Shown here piece after piece: positions 8,175 through 17,430 of a stretch of 64,000 bases of DNA. Each line of letters opens with the position of its first letter. Within the stretch, counting starts at the first letter, position 1. Both the position numbers and the translations under genes were made by a program. The stretch comes from Haladaptatus sp. R4 (lineage in GTDB: Archaea; Halobacteriota; Halobacteria; Halobacteriales; Haladaptataceae). The notes beneath the pieces are model-generated. The model did no database searches. It worked only from the letters and a program-made list of their open reading frames with translations, and had not been told where the DNA came from. The stretch spans positions 558,001 to 622,000 of the forward strand of contig NZ_LWHG01000011.1 of NCBI RefSeq assembly GCF_001625445.1, read 5' to 3'.

Positions 8175-8278
8175 CATCGAGATTACAGGAACGCGTTTCA
8201 GTATCGGATCCTACAGAAGTGTTCTTCAGCTAACATATTTGTCGGTAGCTCCCCTTCGTTCAAACGAGGAGAGCCACC

Positions 8279-8545
8279 ATGAAGTACGAAACCACCGTCG
8301 GATTCGCCGACCAATCTCCACGAACCGCCTTCGCCCGCCGAGCGCTCGCCGCGTTGTCCGCGCTCGTGCTCGGCACCGCCGTCGCACTCGTCCTCGGAAT
8401 CGCCGTCGTGAACGGTGTGGCGATGGTCGGAACGGGAGTTCCCGTTCTGCTCGTCGCGTGGGCGGCCAGCATCGGTCTCATCGTCCTGTTGCCGTTCCTC
8501 GTCGTTCGGGTTATGGCGAGCGTGTTCACGACGCTGAAGTTCTGA
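8279..8545 (+). CDS. small two-helix membrane protein
   Basis: An 88-residue protein not recognised beyond its membrane character. A short N-terminus is followed by two long hydrophobic helices (about 25-50 and 54-80), the first rich in Ala, Leu, Gly and Val (LSALVLGTAVALVLGIAVV). A run of six T residues follows the stop. Confidence 0.7.
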   Translation: MKYETTVGFADQSPRTAFARRALAALSALVLGTAVALVLGIAVVNGVAMVGTGVPVLLVAWAASIGLIVLLPFLVVRVMASVFTTLKF

Positions 8546-8550
8546 ACGAG

Positions 8551-8556
8551 TTTTTT
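8551..8556 (+). terminator. poly-T terminator
   Basis: Six T residues begin six bases after the stop of the membrane protein gene, typical of archaeal U-tract termination. Confidence 0.5.
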
Positions 8557-8690
8557 GATCGTCGTGTCGCACGGTGAGAGATTGATCCAACCCGACTACG
8601 ACTCACAGCGATCGAACGATCCGGTTCGAAATCCCACCCTGATCTAGTCGTTCCCGAACAGTTATCGCCGCTCGAACAGACCACGAAACC

Positions 8691-10289
8691 ATGACAGCGC
8701 CAGCGGATCTGATCCTCACGAACGCGGAGGTGCACACCCTCGCGGACGACCCGGCGGGGAACGACGACGCGGACGACAGACCTGAAGCGGTCGCGATCCG
8801 GGACGGGGAAATCGTTCGCGTCGATTCGGCGTACGAGGTGAACTTCCTGAACGGAGTCGAAACCGAGGTCATCGACCTCGGCGGACGCGTCCTCCTACCG
8901 GGATTCATCGACGCCCACACCCACATGCAGACCGTGGGGAGCTATCTGGTGAACGCCGACCTCTCGGACGCCGATTCGCCCGCCGACTGCGTCGACCTGC
9001 TGGCCGAGTTGGACGAGGACCGCGATTCGAGCGACCACGAGTGGGTCCTGGGCTACGGGTTCGACGAGAGCATGTGGGACGAGTCGCGCTATCTCACCCG
9101 CGAGGACCTCGATTCGGTGAGCGAAACCCGTCCCGTCGCCGCGTTCCGCGAGGACCTGCACGTCGCCTCGGTCAACGGCGTGGTGCTCGACCGACTGGGC
9201 GACGAGATGCCCGATGAGGACGTCGAAACCGAGGACGGCGAACCGACCGGCGTCATCGTGGAGGACGCGGTGAACGCCGTCTACGAGGCCATCGAACCCG
9301 ACGCCGAGACGACCCGCGAACTCCTGCTGGCGGCCCAGCGCGACGCCCACGAGAAGGGCGTCACCGGAGTCCACGACATGTGTCGGCAATCCCGTGCGCC
9401 GGAGGTGTACCGCCGACTCGAACTGGAGGACGACCTGACCATGCGCGTCCGCATCAACTACTGGAGCGACCACATCGAGGCCGCGGAGGAGGTCGGTCTC
9501 GTGACGAACCACGGCAGTTCGTTGGTGACGACGGGCGCGATAAAGTCGTTCACCGACGGCAGCTTCGGCGGTCGGACGGCGAAGCTCTCGGAACCGTACG
9601 CCGACGCGGACGAGGTTGCCGATACGGACGCCGAGGACGACGTGACCGGCCAGTGGGTCGTCTCCCCCGACGAACTGGACGACATCGTCGCGCGGGCGGA
9701 CGGCGCTGGCTTTCAGGTGACGGCCCACGCCATCGGCGACGAGGCGATCGAGGCCGTGCTGGACGCCTTCGACGAGACCGGGGACGCGGGCGAGAAGCGC
9801 CACCGGGTCGAGCACGTCGAACTCGTGACGGACGAACAGATCGAGCGGTTCGCGGAGTCGGGCGTGATCGCATCCGTGCAGCCGAACTTCCTGAAATGGG
9901 CGCAGTCAGGAGGTTTGTACGACGCTCGACTGGGCGAGGAGCGCCGGAAGCAAACGAATCGCTACCGCACTCTACTCGACGCGGGTGCACATCTCGCGTT
10001 CGGCAGCGACTGCATGCCCCTCGACCCGCTGCTCGGGATTCATCAAACCGTCAACGCGCCCGTCGAGGAACAGCGACTCTCCGTGACGGAAGCACTCCGC
10101 GCGTACACGCTCGGGGCGGCCTACGCCGGATTCGACGAGGACGACCTCGGCACCGTCGAGGTCGGCAAGAAGGCCGACTTCACCGTCCTCGACCGTTCGC
10201 CGTGGGAACACGCCGACGACATCGAAAACATCGACGTGGCGATGACCGTCGTGGACGGTAGCGTCGCCTTCGACGGACGGAACGATTAA
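8691..10289 (+). CDS. amidohydrolase (YtcJ/LAF3-like metal-dependent hydrolase)
   Basis: A 532-residue metallohydrolase of the amidohydrolase superfamily. It has the N-terminal beta-sandwich and first metal motif GFIDAHTHMQ (about 77-86), a central IKSFTDGSFGGRTA, histidines in VTAHAIGDEAIEAV and HRVEHVEL, and the last metal-site aspartate in LAFGSDCMPLDPL, close to the C-terminal ADFTVLDRSPW. Substrate cannot be deduced; relatives act on amide or N-formyl compounds. It is apparently transcribed alone. Confidence 0.9.
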   Translation: MTAPADLILTNAEVHTLADDPAGNDDADDRPEAVAIRDGEIVRVDSAYEVNFLNGVETEVIDLGGRVLLPGFIDAHTHMQTVGSYLVNADLSDADSPADCVDLLAELDEDRDSSDHEWVLGYGFDESMWDESRYLTREDLDSVSETRPVAAFREDLHVASVNGVVLDRLGDEMPDEDVETEDGEPTGVIVEDAVNAVYEAIEPDAETTRELLLAAQRDAHEKGVTGVHDMCRQSRAPEVYRRLELEDDLTMRVRINYWSDHIEAAEEVGLVTNHGSSLVTTGAIKSFTDGSFGGRTAKLSEPYADADEVADTDAEDDVTGQWVVSPDELDDIVARADGAGFQVTAHAIGDEAIEAVLDAFDETGDAGEKRHRVEHVELVTDEQIERFAESGVIASVQPNFLKWAQSGGLYDARLGEERRKQTNRYRTLLDAGAHLAFGSDCMPLDPLLGIHQTVNAPVEEQRLSVTEALRAYTLGAAYAGFDEDDLGTVEVGKKADFTVLDRSPWEHADDIENIDVAMTVVDGSVAFDGRND

Positions 10290-10313
10290 GCCGTTTCCAG
10301 ACAGCTATCGATC

Positions 10314-10520
10314 ATGTCCTTCGTCCTCCATGCCCTCCCCGTCCTCCTCGCCGCCGAACTCGGCGGTGTCTTCGCCCTCTTCCTTCTCTTCGCCATCGGT
10401 GGCCCGCTCGTCCTCTGGTGGCTCATCGACACGGAATCGGACCGCGAGGAGACCGAACATCACGACTGGTCGAGCGCCGAACGCGCCGCCCGCCGCGACA
10501 CGCGCGACGACAGGCGATAA
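10314..10520 (+). CDS. small single-helix membrane protein
   Basis: A 68-residue protein of unknown role: one or two hydrophobic segments (about 5-38, with VFALFLLFAIGGPLVLWWL), then a charged cytoplasmic-type tail (DREETEHHDWSSAERAARRD). It is 24 nt downstream of the amidohydrolase gene and may be cotranscribed. Confidence 0.6.
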   Translation: MSFVLHALPVLLAAELGGVFALFLLFAIGGPLVLWWLIDTESDREETEHHDWSSAERAARRDTRDDRR

Positions 10521-10640
10521 CGGGAACTGAACCCATTTGATTCCGGGAACTGACCCCGTTTTTCGAGTCGTATTCCGCGGTGGATAGCGAACAGCACGCG
10601 CTATCAATCACCGAAACAATCGGAAAGCGTGTTTTGAAGA

Positions 10641-10652
10641 GAAAATATTTTC
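10641..10652. promoter_or_regulatory. palindrome upstream of nadA
   Basis: Perfect 12-bp palindrome GAAAATATTTTC, 53 nt before the nadA ATG and the most A/T-rich point in the spacer. It may be the TATA/BRE element, an operator for the nad operon, or both. Confidence 0.45.
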
Positions 10653-10704
10653 AATACTGGCTGTTGTTGGCTAGTGCAACCACAGGTGGACCAACGTGCC
10701 AAAA

Positions 10705-11828
10705 ATGGAGACCGCAAACCTCGAAACCGAATTGAGTCTGTTCAAATACGATAATCTAGAACAGCTTCCATCGGAATATCGAGGGTTGAGTGAAGAAGAA
10801 CGAACGGAACGTATCGAGCGGGCGCTCGATACGCTGGGCGACGACGTTGTCGTCCTCGGCCACAACTATCAGCGGCGGGAGATCGTCGAACACGCGGATT
10901 TCATCGGCGATTCCTACCAACTGAGCGTAAAGGCGGCCGAGGCGACGCGAAGTACGTCGTCTTCGGCGGCGTCACGTTCATGGCCGAATCGGCGGACATC
11001 ATCACGGACGACGATCAGACCGTCATCCTGCCGTCGATGGAGGCGTCCTGTCCGATGGCCGGGATGGCCGAGGCGTTGCAGGTCGATTCCGCGTGGGCGA
11101 AAATCGAGGCGGCCGCGCCCGACGCGAACATCATCCCGATCACGTACATGAACTCCTACGCCGACTTGAAGGCGTTCTGCGCCGAGCAGGGTGGCGCGGT
11201 CTGCACCTCATCGAACGCCCACCGCGTCTTCGAGTGGGCGCTGGAACAGGGCGACAAGGTGCTCTTCCTGCCGGACAAACACCTCGGCGAGAACACGGCC
11301 CATCGTCTCGGTTTGGAGGACGAGACGGCGATGTGGAACCCGTGGGACCCCGAGGAACAGGACGCCGCTGCTATCGCGGATTCGAAGATCGTTCTCTGGG
11401 ACGGCTACTGCCAAGTCCACGAGCGTTTCGGCGTGGAACACATCGACCGAGTTCGCGCGGACCACCCCGACGCGAAGGTCGTCGTCCACCCCGAATGCCG
11501 CCGCGAGGTCGTGGAGGCGGCGGACGTCGTCGGCAGCACGGCGACGATCTGCGAGTCCATCGCCGAGGCCGACCCCGGCGAGACGTGGGCCATCGGAACG
11601 GAGATCCACCTCGTCAACCATCTCGAACGCTGGCATCCCGAGGTGAACGTCCTCCCGCTCTGCGGCGACGCCTGCATGGACTGCAACGCGATGCGCCAAA
11701 TCGACCCGAACTACCTGACGTGGGTGCTCGAAGAACTGGTCGAAGGACGGGAACGGAACGTCATCGAAGTCGCGCCGGAGGAAAAGGACCTCGCCATGCT
11801 GGCGCTGGAGAGGATGCTGGAGCTATGA
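10705..11828 (+). CDS. nadA: quinolinate synthase NadA (one-base frameshift near 10945)
   Basis: [4Fe-4S] enzyme condensing iminoaspartate with dihydroxyacetone phosphate to quinolinate in NAD synthesis. Cluster-ligand cysteines are visible in [19 protein letters not shown] and DACMDCNAM. The N-terminal part through [12 protein letters not shown] and the rest from [16 protein letters not shown] are in different frames; one base is missing at about 10940-10952 (expected GCG GAC GCG AAG). Corrected length is about 374 residues, normal. ATG 10705 fits the family start; an in-frame GTG lies at 10696. The gene overlaps nadB by ATGA. Confidence 0.93.
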
Positions 11829-13303
11829 GCGGGGAAGAAATCGATATCCTCGTTATCGGAAGCGGTATCGCGGGCTGTAGCGCCGCGCTCGGCGCGGCGC
11901 GTGCGGGTGCGAACGTGCTCGTCGCCACGAAGGCGACTCGCCCGGAAAACGCCTCGACGCACTGGGCGCAGGGCGGCATCGCCGTCACCCGGGACGACCC
12001 GAAGGCGTTCCACGCCGACGTGTTGGCGGCGAGCGCGGACACGGCCGACGCCGAAGCGGTCGACGTGCTGGTCGAGAACGCGAACGACGCCGTCGAGGAC
12101 GTGCTCATAGACACGCTCGGCGTCACCTTCGACTCGGACGGCGAGGAGTACGATTACGGGCGGGAGGCCGCCCACTCCGAGGAGCGAATCCTCCACATCG
12201 ACGCCAGCACGGGCCAGCACGTCCTCGGTCCGTTCCTCTCCCACCTCGATTCCCATCCGCGCGTGACCGTCGCGGAGGACACCGCCGCGCTCACGCTCGT
12301 GACTCACGAAGGCCGCGTTCACGGCGCGATGCTCGAACGAGACGGCGAAATTTGGCCCGCCTTCGCCGGAAGTACGATACTCGCGACCGGCGGGGTCGGC
12401 GCGCTGTACGACCACACGACGAACCCCGATTCCGCGACGGGCGACGGCATCGCCATGGCCGCGCTGGCGGGAGCGAAGACGAGGGATATGGCGTACGTGC
12501 AGTTCCATCCGACGGCGTACAGTGGAAACGACCCCTTCCTCGTCAGCGAAGCCGTTCGCGGCGAGGGCGCGGTCCTCCGGAACGCCGACGGCGAGCGGTT
12601 CATGGTCGACGAACATCCGGACGCCGAACTCGCGCCCCGCGACGTGGTCGCCCGCGCGGTCCAGCGCGAACGCGACCGAACCGGCGAGGTCGTCCTCGAT
12701 ACGACGCCGTTGGATTTCGCGGGAACGTTCCCCGACCTCGCCGAGAAATGCGACGAGCGCGACGTATCCCACGACTCGATTCCGGTCGCGCCGAGCGAGC
12801 ACTTCCTCTGCGGCGGCATCGAGGTGGACGACCACGGAACGACGAGCCTCGACCGCTTGTTCGCGGTCGGCGAATGTGCGCGGACCGGCGTTCACGGCGC
12901 GAACCGCCTCGCCTCGACCAGCCTTCTCGAAGGGTTGGTCTGGGGTCTCCGCGCGGGGCAGCGCGCGGCGGACGTTTCGACCGGTTCCGGGCCGGTCGAA
13001 ACCCCGGAATTACTGAACAGCGACCCGGCGCTTCCCGCCGGGTTCGCCCGCGACAAGTTCACCCGCCTTCGACAGGTGATGGACGAGTACGTCGGCCTCT
13101 CGCGGAATCCCGACGACCTCCGACGGGCGACCGCCGCGATTCGGCGGCTGAAAGGGGAGGTGGACGCCTACGCCAGAACCCGAACCGCACGGGACCTGTA
13201 CGAACTCCGAAACGCGAGCGTCGTCGCCCTGCTCATCGCTCGGGACGCGATGGACGCCGAATCCGTGGGCTGTCACCACGTGGAGGAAGTCCGTGCTGAC
13301 TGA
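11825..13303 (+). CDS. nadB: L-aspartate oxidase NadB
   Basis: FAD enzyme oxidising L-aspartate to iminoaspartate, the NadA substrate. The 492 residues include the N-terminal FAD-binding [13 protein letters not shown], the substrate-region [27 protein letters not shown], and the second FAD-contact region [23 protein letters not shown] (pieces [16 protein letters not shown] and LLEGL). The C-terminal helical domain follows from about 400. It starts within the nadA stop (ATGA) and overlaps nadC by 11 nt, so nadABC is one operon. Confidence 0.96.
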   Translation: MSGEEIDILVIGSGIAGCSAALGAARAGANVLVATKATRPENASTHWAQGGIAVTRDDPKAFHADVLAASADTADAEAVDVLVENANDAVEDVLIDTLGVTFDSDGEEYDYGREAAHSEERILHIDASTGQHVLGPFLSHLDSHPRVTVAEDTAALTLVTHEGRVHGAMLERDGEIWPAFAGSTILATGGVGALYDHTTNPDSATGDGIAMAALAGAKTRDMAYVQFHPTAYSGNDPFLVSEAVRGEGAVLRNADGERFMVDEHPDAELAPRDVVARAVQRERDRTGEVVLDTTPLDFAGTFPDLAEKCDERDVSHDSIPVAPSEHFLCGGIEVDDHGTTSLDRLFAVGECARTGVHGANRLASTSLLEGLVWGLRAGQRAADVSTGSGPVETPELLNSDPALPAGFARDKFTRLRQVMDEYVGLSRNPDDLRRATAAIRRLKGEVDAYARTRTARDLYELRNASVVALLIARDAMDAESVGCHHVEEVRAD

Positions 13304-14100
13304 TAGCGACGTCGAGCGATGGCTCCGCGAGGACGTGGGCCATCGCGACGTGACCAACCACGTTCCCGGGAAGACCGTCGGGCGACTCGTCGCGCGGGAG
13401 TCCGGCGTCGTCGCCGGGTTGGACGCCGCGCTGTCCGTGTTCGACTACCTCGACTGCGAGACGAACCCGCTGGTCGAGAACGGCGCGAACGTGGACGTGG
13501 GCGAGACCGTCTTCGAGGTCCACGGCCCGGCGACCGACGTCCTTCGCGGGGAACGAATCGCGGTCAACCTCGTCGGTCACGCCTCCGGAATCGCCACGAA
13601 GACGGCCGAAGCGGTGTCCGCCGCGCGACTCGTCAGCGACGACGTGGCGATTGCAGGAACACGAAAAACCACGCCCGGCCTGCGCGGCATCGAAAAGCGG
13701 GCGGTCGCCGCCGGTGGCGGCGACACGCATCGCCTCACGCTGTCGGGCATGGTCATGGTCAAGGACAACCACATCGAGGAGATGGGGATGGTCGGCGCGA
13801 TCGAGCACTTCCGGGAGTTGGCGTCGTTCGCCACGAAAATCGAGGTGGAGGTCGAACGACCGGAGGACGGTCGTCGCGCGGCGGAGGCGGGCGCGGACAT
13901 CGTCATGTTCGACAACCTTCCCCCCGAAGCAGTCGAAACGGGCGTCGAACTCCTTCCCGACGGCGTCCTCTCCGAAGCCAGCGGCGGTATCGACCTCGAA
14001 ACTGTCCCCGACTACGCCGGAACCGACGTGGACGTGATTTCCATCGGCAGCGCTGACCCACAGCGCGCCGTCGCTGGACTTCTCGTTCCGAACCGGGTAA
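13293..14100 (+). CDS. nadC: nicotinate-nucleotide pyrophosphorylase NadC (frameshift near 14051)
   Basis: Quinolinate phosphoribosyltransferase: quinolinate plus PRPP to nicotinate mononucleotide. A GTG start lies inside the nadB end. Motifs are TRKTTPGLRGIEKRAV, GGGDTHRLTLSGMVMVKDNH and EVEVE, and the barrel end has DIVMFDN and EASGGI. At about 14051 an extra base breaks the frame; in the +1 frame the family C-terminus LTHSAPSLDFSFRTG and a TAA at 14098-14100 follow at once. The corrected protein is 268 residues. Read without correction, the frame runs on into the IMPase gene and mimics a fusion. Confidence 0.93.
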
Positions 14101-14129
14101 ACTGGACTTCTCGTTCCGAATCGGATAAA
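14074..14129 (+). repeat. 28-bp tandem duplication across the nadC stop
   Basis: Two adjacent 28-bp copies (14074-14101 and 14102-14129) begin CTGGACTTCTCGTTCCGAA and end in TAAA; they differ at two positions. The first encodes the last residues and stop of NadC, the second is extra. Confidence 0.85.
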
Positions 14130-14181
14130 ATCGGGCGACGGGGACCGGGACGGATTTTACCGCTCGATGACAACTACTACT

Positions 14182-14963
14182 ATGGAAAACGATCTTCCGG
14201 ACGAGCGCGCCTCGATTCGTTCGAGGCGGCGGGCGTTCGGGCGTGTGAACTCGCGGGCGAGTATCTCGTGTCCGAGTTCGAGACCGAATCCCTCGCCGCG
14301 GAGTACGGCCCCGACGACGTGAAAGCGCTCGCCGACAGGGAAGCGGAGACGCGGATTTTGGACGTGCTGACTGACGAGTTCCCGGATCACGCGATTTACG
14401 CCGAGGAGTCCGGACGGCGCTCGGGGTCGGGCGCGTACCGCTGGGTCGTGGACCCACTCGATGGGACGAACAATTTCTGTTCGGGGATTCCGTACTTCGG
14501 GACCGCGCTCGCGCTCCTCCGTGGGGACGTTCCCGTGCTGTCGGTGGTGTGCGACCCGCTCCACGATCACACGTACGTCGCTCGACGGGACGGCGGTGCC
14601 ACCCTGAACGGCGAGCCGATTCGGGCCGAAAGCGCCGTTGCGAGCGACAACGCGACGGTGTCGTTCGTCCTCGGGTTGGACGCGCTACGGGACGACGAAC
14701 TGCGGGGGACGGCCGACCGGTTGGAGGCCGAGGTCGGAACTCGTTGTAAACGGGTGTGGCGCAGTTGGGCACCCGCGCTGGATTGGGGACTGCTCGCGCG
14801 CGGCAAACTGGAAGCCGTCGTCTGTTTCCACCCCGACGCGGTGGAACAGCACGCGGGGTGGTTGCTCGCGGACGAAAGCGGTGCGAGCCTGATGCGGGAG
14901 GATGGACTGTACCTCGCGGCGGCCAACGACGATGTGTTCGAAGCGTTGGAATCCCTCTTCTGA
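14182..14963 (+). CDS. inositol monophosphatase family protein (frameshift near 14208)
   Basis: Metal-dependent sugar-phosphatase of the IMPase/FBPase/CysQ superfamily. The core shows VKALADREAETRI, the metal site YAEESG, WVVDPLDGTNNFCSGIPYF and the later ALDWGLLARGKLEAV. The expected N-terminus MENDLPDERA is in a different frame from LDSFEAAGVRACELAGEYL; one base appears lost at about 14205-14211. ATG 14182 is about 25 nt after a TTTTAC element; an in-frame ATG also lies at 14167. Corrected length is about 260 residues. Substrate unknown; its place after nadC may only be transcriptional. Confidence 0.85.
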
Positions 14964-14991
14964 TTCGATTCCCTGTTTCCGATTCGATTCC
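14962..14991 (+). repeat. short direct repeat at the IMPase stop
   Basis: GATTCGATTCCC occurs at 14962-14973 and 14980-14991 (period 18); the first copy overlaps the TGA stop. The rest of the spacer to 15178 shows no gene. Confidence 0.6.
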
Positions 14992-15178
14992 CGGTCGGCA
15001 GCGGCGTCGTCACGGCCGCTATCGTCCCCGTTCGGACGTTCCCATCGCCGAAACCCTCTTCGTCGGGTCGCTCGCGCCTCGATTGCGGGAACACCGACCG
15101 AAACCGGTGTTCGACCGCAGTGACCGATATCGACCCCGGCGGATTCGGGGGTGACACTCGACGGGAGACACTGTTATG

Positions 15179-15201
15179 GTTTATCGTGACAAATGGTAAC
15201 A
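15179..15201 (+). promoter_or_regulatory. promoter with shared GACAA-TAACA motif
   Basis: A TTTAT element is followed by GACAAATGGTAACA (from 15188), ending just before the ATG at 15203. The same motif, consensus GACAANYGRTARCA, lies in the promoters at about 32873 and 33176. Confidence 0.5.
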
Positions 15202-15202
15202 C

Positions 15203-15400
15203 ATGAAAACGTACGCCAACCGCTCGCCGTTCGACAGGCTCCGGCAGCATTACGAAAGGAAGGAACGAGCGTGCGTCGAATGTGGTTATGTGGACCTCGA
15301 TGCTCGGTGGAGCGTGACCAAGCGCGGCCACGAAATCCATTACCAACACGTCTGCCCACGCTGTGATAGCATCGAGACACACGTGCTCCGGTACGACTAG
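15203..15400 (+). CDS. small zinc-finger protein (HVO_0649-like)
   Basis: A 65-residue protein with two CxxC pairs, CVECGYVD (about 24-31) and CPRCDSIETHVL, enclosing a basic-aromatic segment GHEIHYQHV. It resembles the haloarchaeal two-CPxCG small proteins; I recall HVO_0649 as similar but could not compare. No function is assigned. Its stop and that of the convergent gpmI gene share one CTAG. Confidence 0.75.
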   Translation: MKTYANRSPFDRLRQHYERKERACVECGYVDLDARWSVTKRGHEIHYQHVCPRCDSIETHVLRYD

Positions 15401-16915
15401 TTTTCCAGCAGCGATTCGCCGGTCATCGCGTCAGGCTGTTCGACGCCGATGAGCGACAGGAGCGTCGGCGCGAGGTCACAGAGCGACCCGCCGCCCCGGA
15501 CCGTCTTTCCGTCGTCGTCGCCGTTCGGGGAGACGTAGACGAGCGGGACCGGGTTGTAGGTGTGTGCCGTGTGCGGGTCGTCCGGCGTTCCCATGTCGTC
15601 GGCGTTGCCGTGGTCCGCCGTGATGAGGACGTGTGCCCCGTGCGATTCGAGCGTTTCCACGAGTCGCCCGAGTTGTTCGTCCACCGCCTCGACGGCTTCG
15701 ACGGCGGCGTCGAAATCGCCGGTGTGGCCCACCATGTCCGGGTTCGCGTAGTTCAACACGAGCACGTCGGGGTCGTCCGAGTCGATGACCGAGATGGCCG
15801 TGTCCGTCACTTCCTCGGCGCTCATCTCCGGTTGCTGGTCGTAGGTCGGTACGTCCGGGCTCTGGATGATGCGCCGGATTTCGCCGTCGAATTCTATCTC
15901 CCGCCCGCCGTTCAAGAAGTAGGTCACGTGGGCGTACTTCTCCGATTCCGCGAGACGAAGCTGCGTCAGGCCGTGCTCCGAGAGCACCTCGCCTAGCGTG
16001 TCCTCCGGTTGATGCGGCGGGAACGCGACCGGCAGGTCAAAATCGGGGTCGTACTGGGTCATCATGACGAACTCCACGTCCGGGGGATGCGTGTCGAACG
16101 TCCACACCGGGTCGATGTCCGCGATCATCCGCGTCAGTTGCCGGGCGCGGTCCGAGCGATAGTTGAAGAAGACGACCGCATCGCCGTCCGCCAGTGCGGG
16201 GCCGTCCGCCACCAGCGTCGGTTTCACGAACTCGTCCGTGTCGCCGCGGTCGTAGGAGTCCTCGACGGCCTCCACTGCGGTTTCGGCTTCGAACTCCGCG
16301 TCCCGGTTGACGATGGCGTCGTAGACTCGGTTCGTCCGCTCCCAGTTTTGGTCGCGGTCCATCGCGTAGTAACGCCCGGAGACGGTGGCGACCTCGCCGG
16401 TTTCCTGCTCGTCGATGACCTCCTGCAACTCGCCGAGGAAGTCCACCCCGCTCTCCGGTGACGTATCCCGTCCGTCCGTAAAGGCGTGGGTGACGGCCTC
16501 GACGCCGTGGTCCGCCGCGAGTTCGATGAGCGAGTACAGGTGTTTCTGGTCGGAGTGGACACCGCCCTCGCTGACCAAGCCCATGAAGTGGACCCGGCCG
16601 TCGTGCTCGTCGGCGTAATCGAGCGCGCCGATGATGGCCTCGTTTTCGTCCAACTCACCGTCCGCGATGGCGTCGCTGATTCGCGTGTACTCCTGTCTGA
16701 CCACCCGCCCCGCGCCGATGTTCAGGTGTCCGACCTCGCTGTTCCCCATCTGGCCGTCGGGTAGTCCGACCCGCCGCCCCGTCACGTCGAGCGTGCCGTA
16801 CGCGCCCGACTTGGCGAGATGGTCAAAATTCGGCGTGTCCGCCGCCTCGATAGCGTCCGCCGCCGTCTTCGCTTCCCAATCCCCAACCGTCGAGGACGAT
16901 GAGTCCCGCTTTCAT
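15397..16915 (-). CDS. gpmI: 2,3-bisphosphoglycerate-independent phosphoglycerate mutase (frameshift at 16861)
   Basis: Interconverts 3- and 2-phosphoglycerate using two Mn ions and a phosphoserine intermediate. The N-terminus MKAGLIVLDGWGLGSEDG starts at 16915; at 16861 one surplus base (or two missing) shifts the frame to ADAIEAADTPNFDHLAKSG. The catalytic serine lies in GQMGNSEVGHLN. Further motifs are FTDGRDTSP, FFNYRSDRARQ, YANPDMVGHTG and ADHGNAD. Removing one base gives 505 residues, the expected iPGM length. Without correction the annotated protein would lack its first metal-binding strand. Confidence 0.95.
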
Positions 16916-17077
16916 ATTCGATTCGTCGTCGGGGCGGGGTAACAAGTCTTCGCCTGCGGTGGAAAATGCGACCGTGACCGTGGGATGCTTTCGTTCACTT
17001 TCACTCCACGTAAGAATTCGTTTAACTATCGAGGCGGTGGTGCTTGTACTCGCTCGTTCCAAACGACGGGTGATATC

Positions 17078-17218
17078 ATGCCCAATAGGGCACCATCGAA
17101 CGGGGTTTCCGTGGCGCTCATCACCGCTGGCGCGACGATCATCGCCAGTCGAAACGACTGCGGGTGGATACTCGTCGCCGTCGGAGTACTGATCGCAAAG
17201 CGGAACTCGGGCGGATAA
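17078..17218 (+). CDS. short hypothetical membrane protein
   Basis: A 46-residue protein from ATG 17078: MPNRAPSNG leader then one hydrophobic segment broken by SRNDCG (VSVALITAGATII ... WILVAVGVLIAKR). Start and function are uncertain. A hairpin plus T-run covers its stop codon, which supports a real transcript end here. Confidence 0.5.
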   Translation: MPNRAPSNGVSVALITAGATIIASRNDCGWILVAVGVLIAKRNSGG

Positions 17219-17260
17219 CGGCCATCAGACGTCCATCCGCCCGAAATCTACCACTTTTTT
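17208..17260 (+). terminator. hairpin plus T-run terminator
   Basis: Perfect 9-bp arms CGGGCGGAT (17208-17216) and ATCCGCCCG (17235-17243) with an 18-nt loop, then TTTTTT at 17255-17260. The stop codon begins within the left arm. It resembles an intrinsic terminator. Confidence 0.6.
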
Positions 17261-17430
17261 GTAACGCCGAGCGCGTCGCCCGACGGAACCGAGTAGGGAA
17301 CGAAGCGTTTTATTCGTTGCGACAGTAAGAAATTTTGATATTTTGACGGCGGTTCCACCGCGTCCGAACCGACTCGTTTCGATATCGAGGAACGGTATCT
17401 TTTTTCGGGTTGGACCGGGTTGGACCGAGC

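Noticed and set aside
13293-14963. NadC-IMPase fusion protein of 556 residues
   Set aside because: The normal NadC C-terminus and stop, and the IMPase start, are present in neighbouring frames; two opposite one-base shifts create the fusion.
16985-17077. Longer start for the 46-residue membrane protein
   Set aside because: The extension is polar and runs through the likely promoter; ATG 17078 leads straight into the compact hydrophobic protein.
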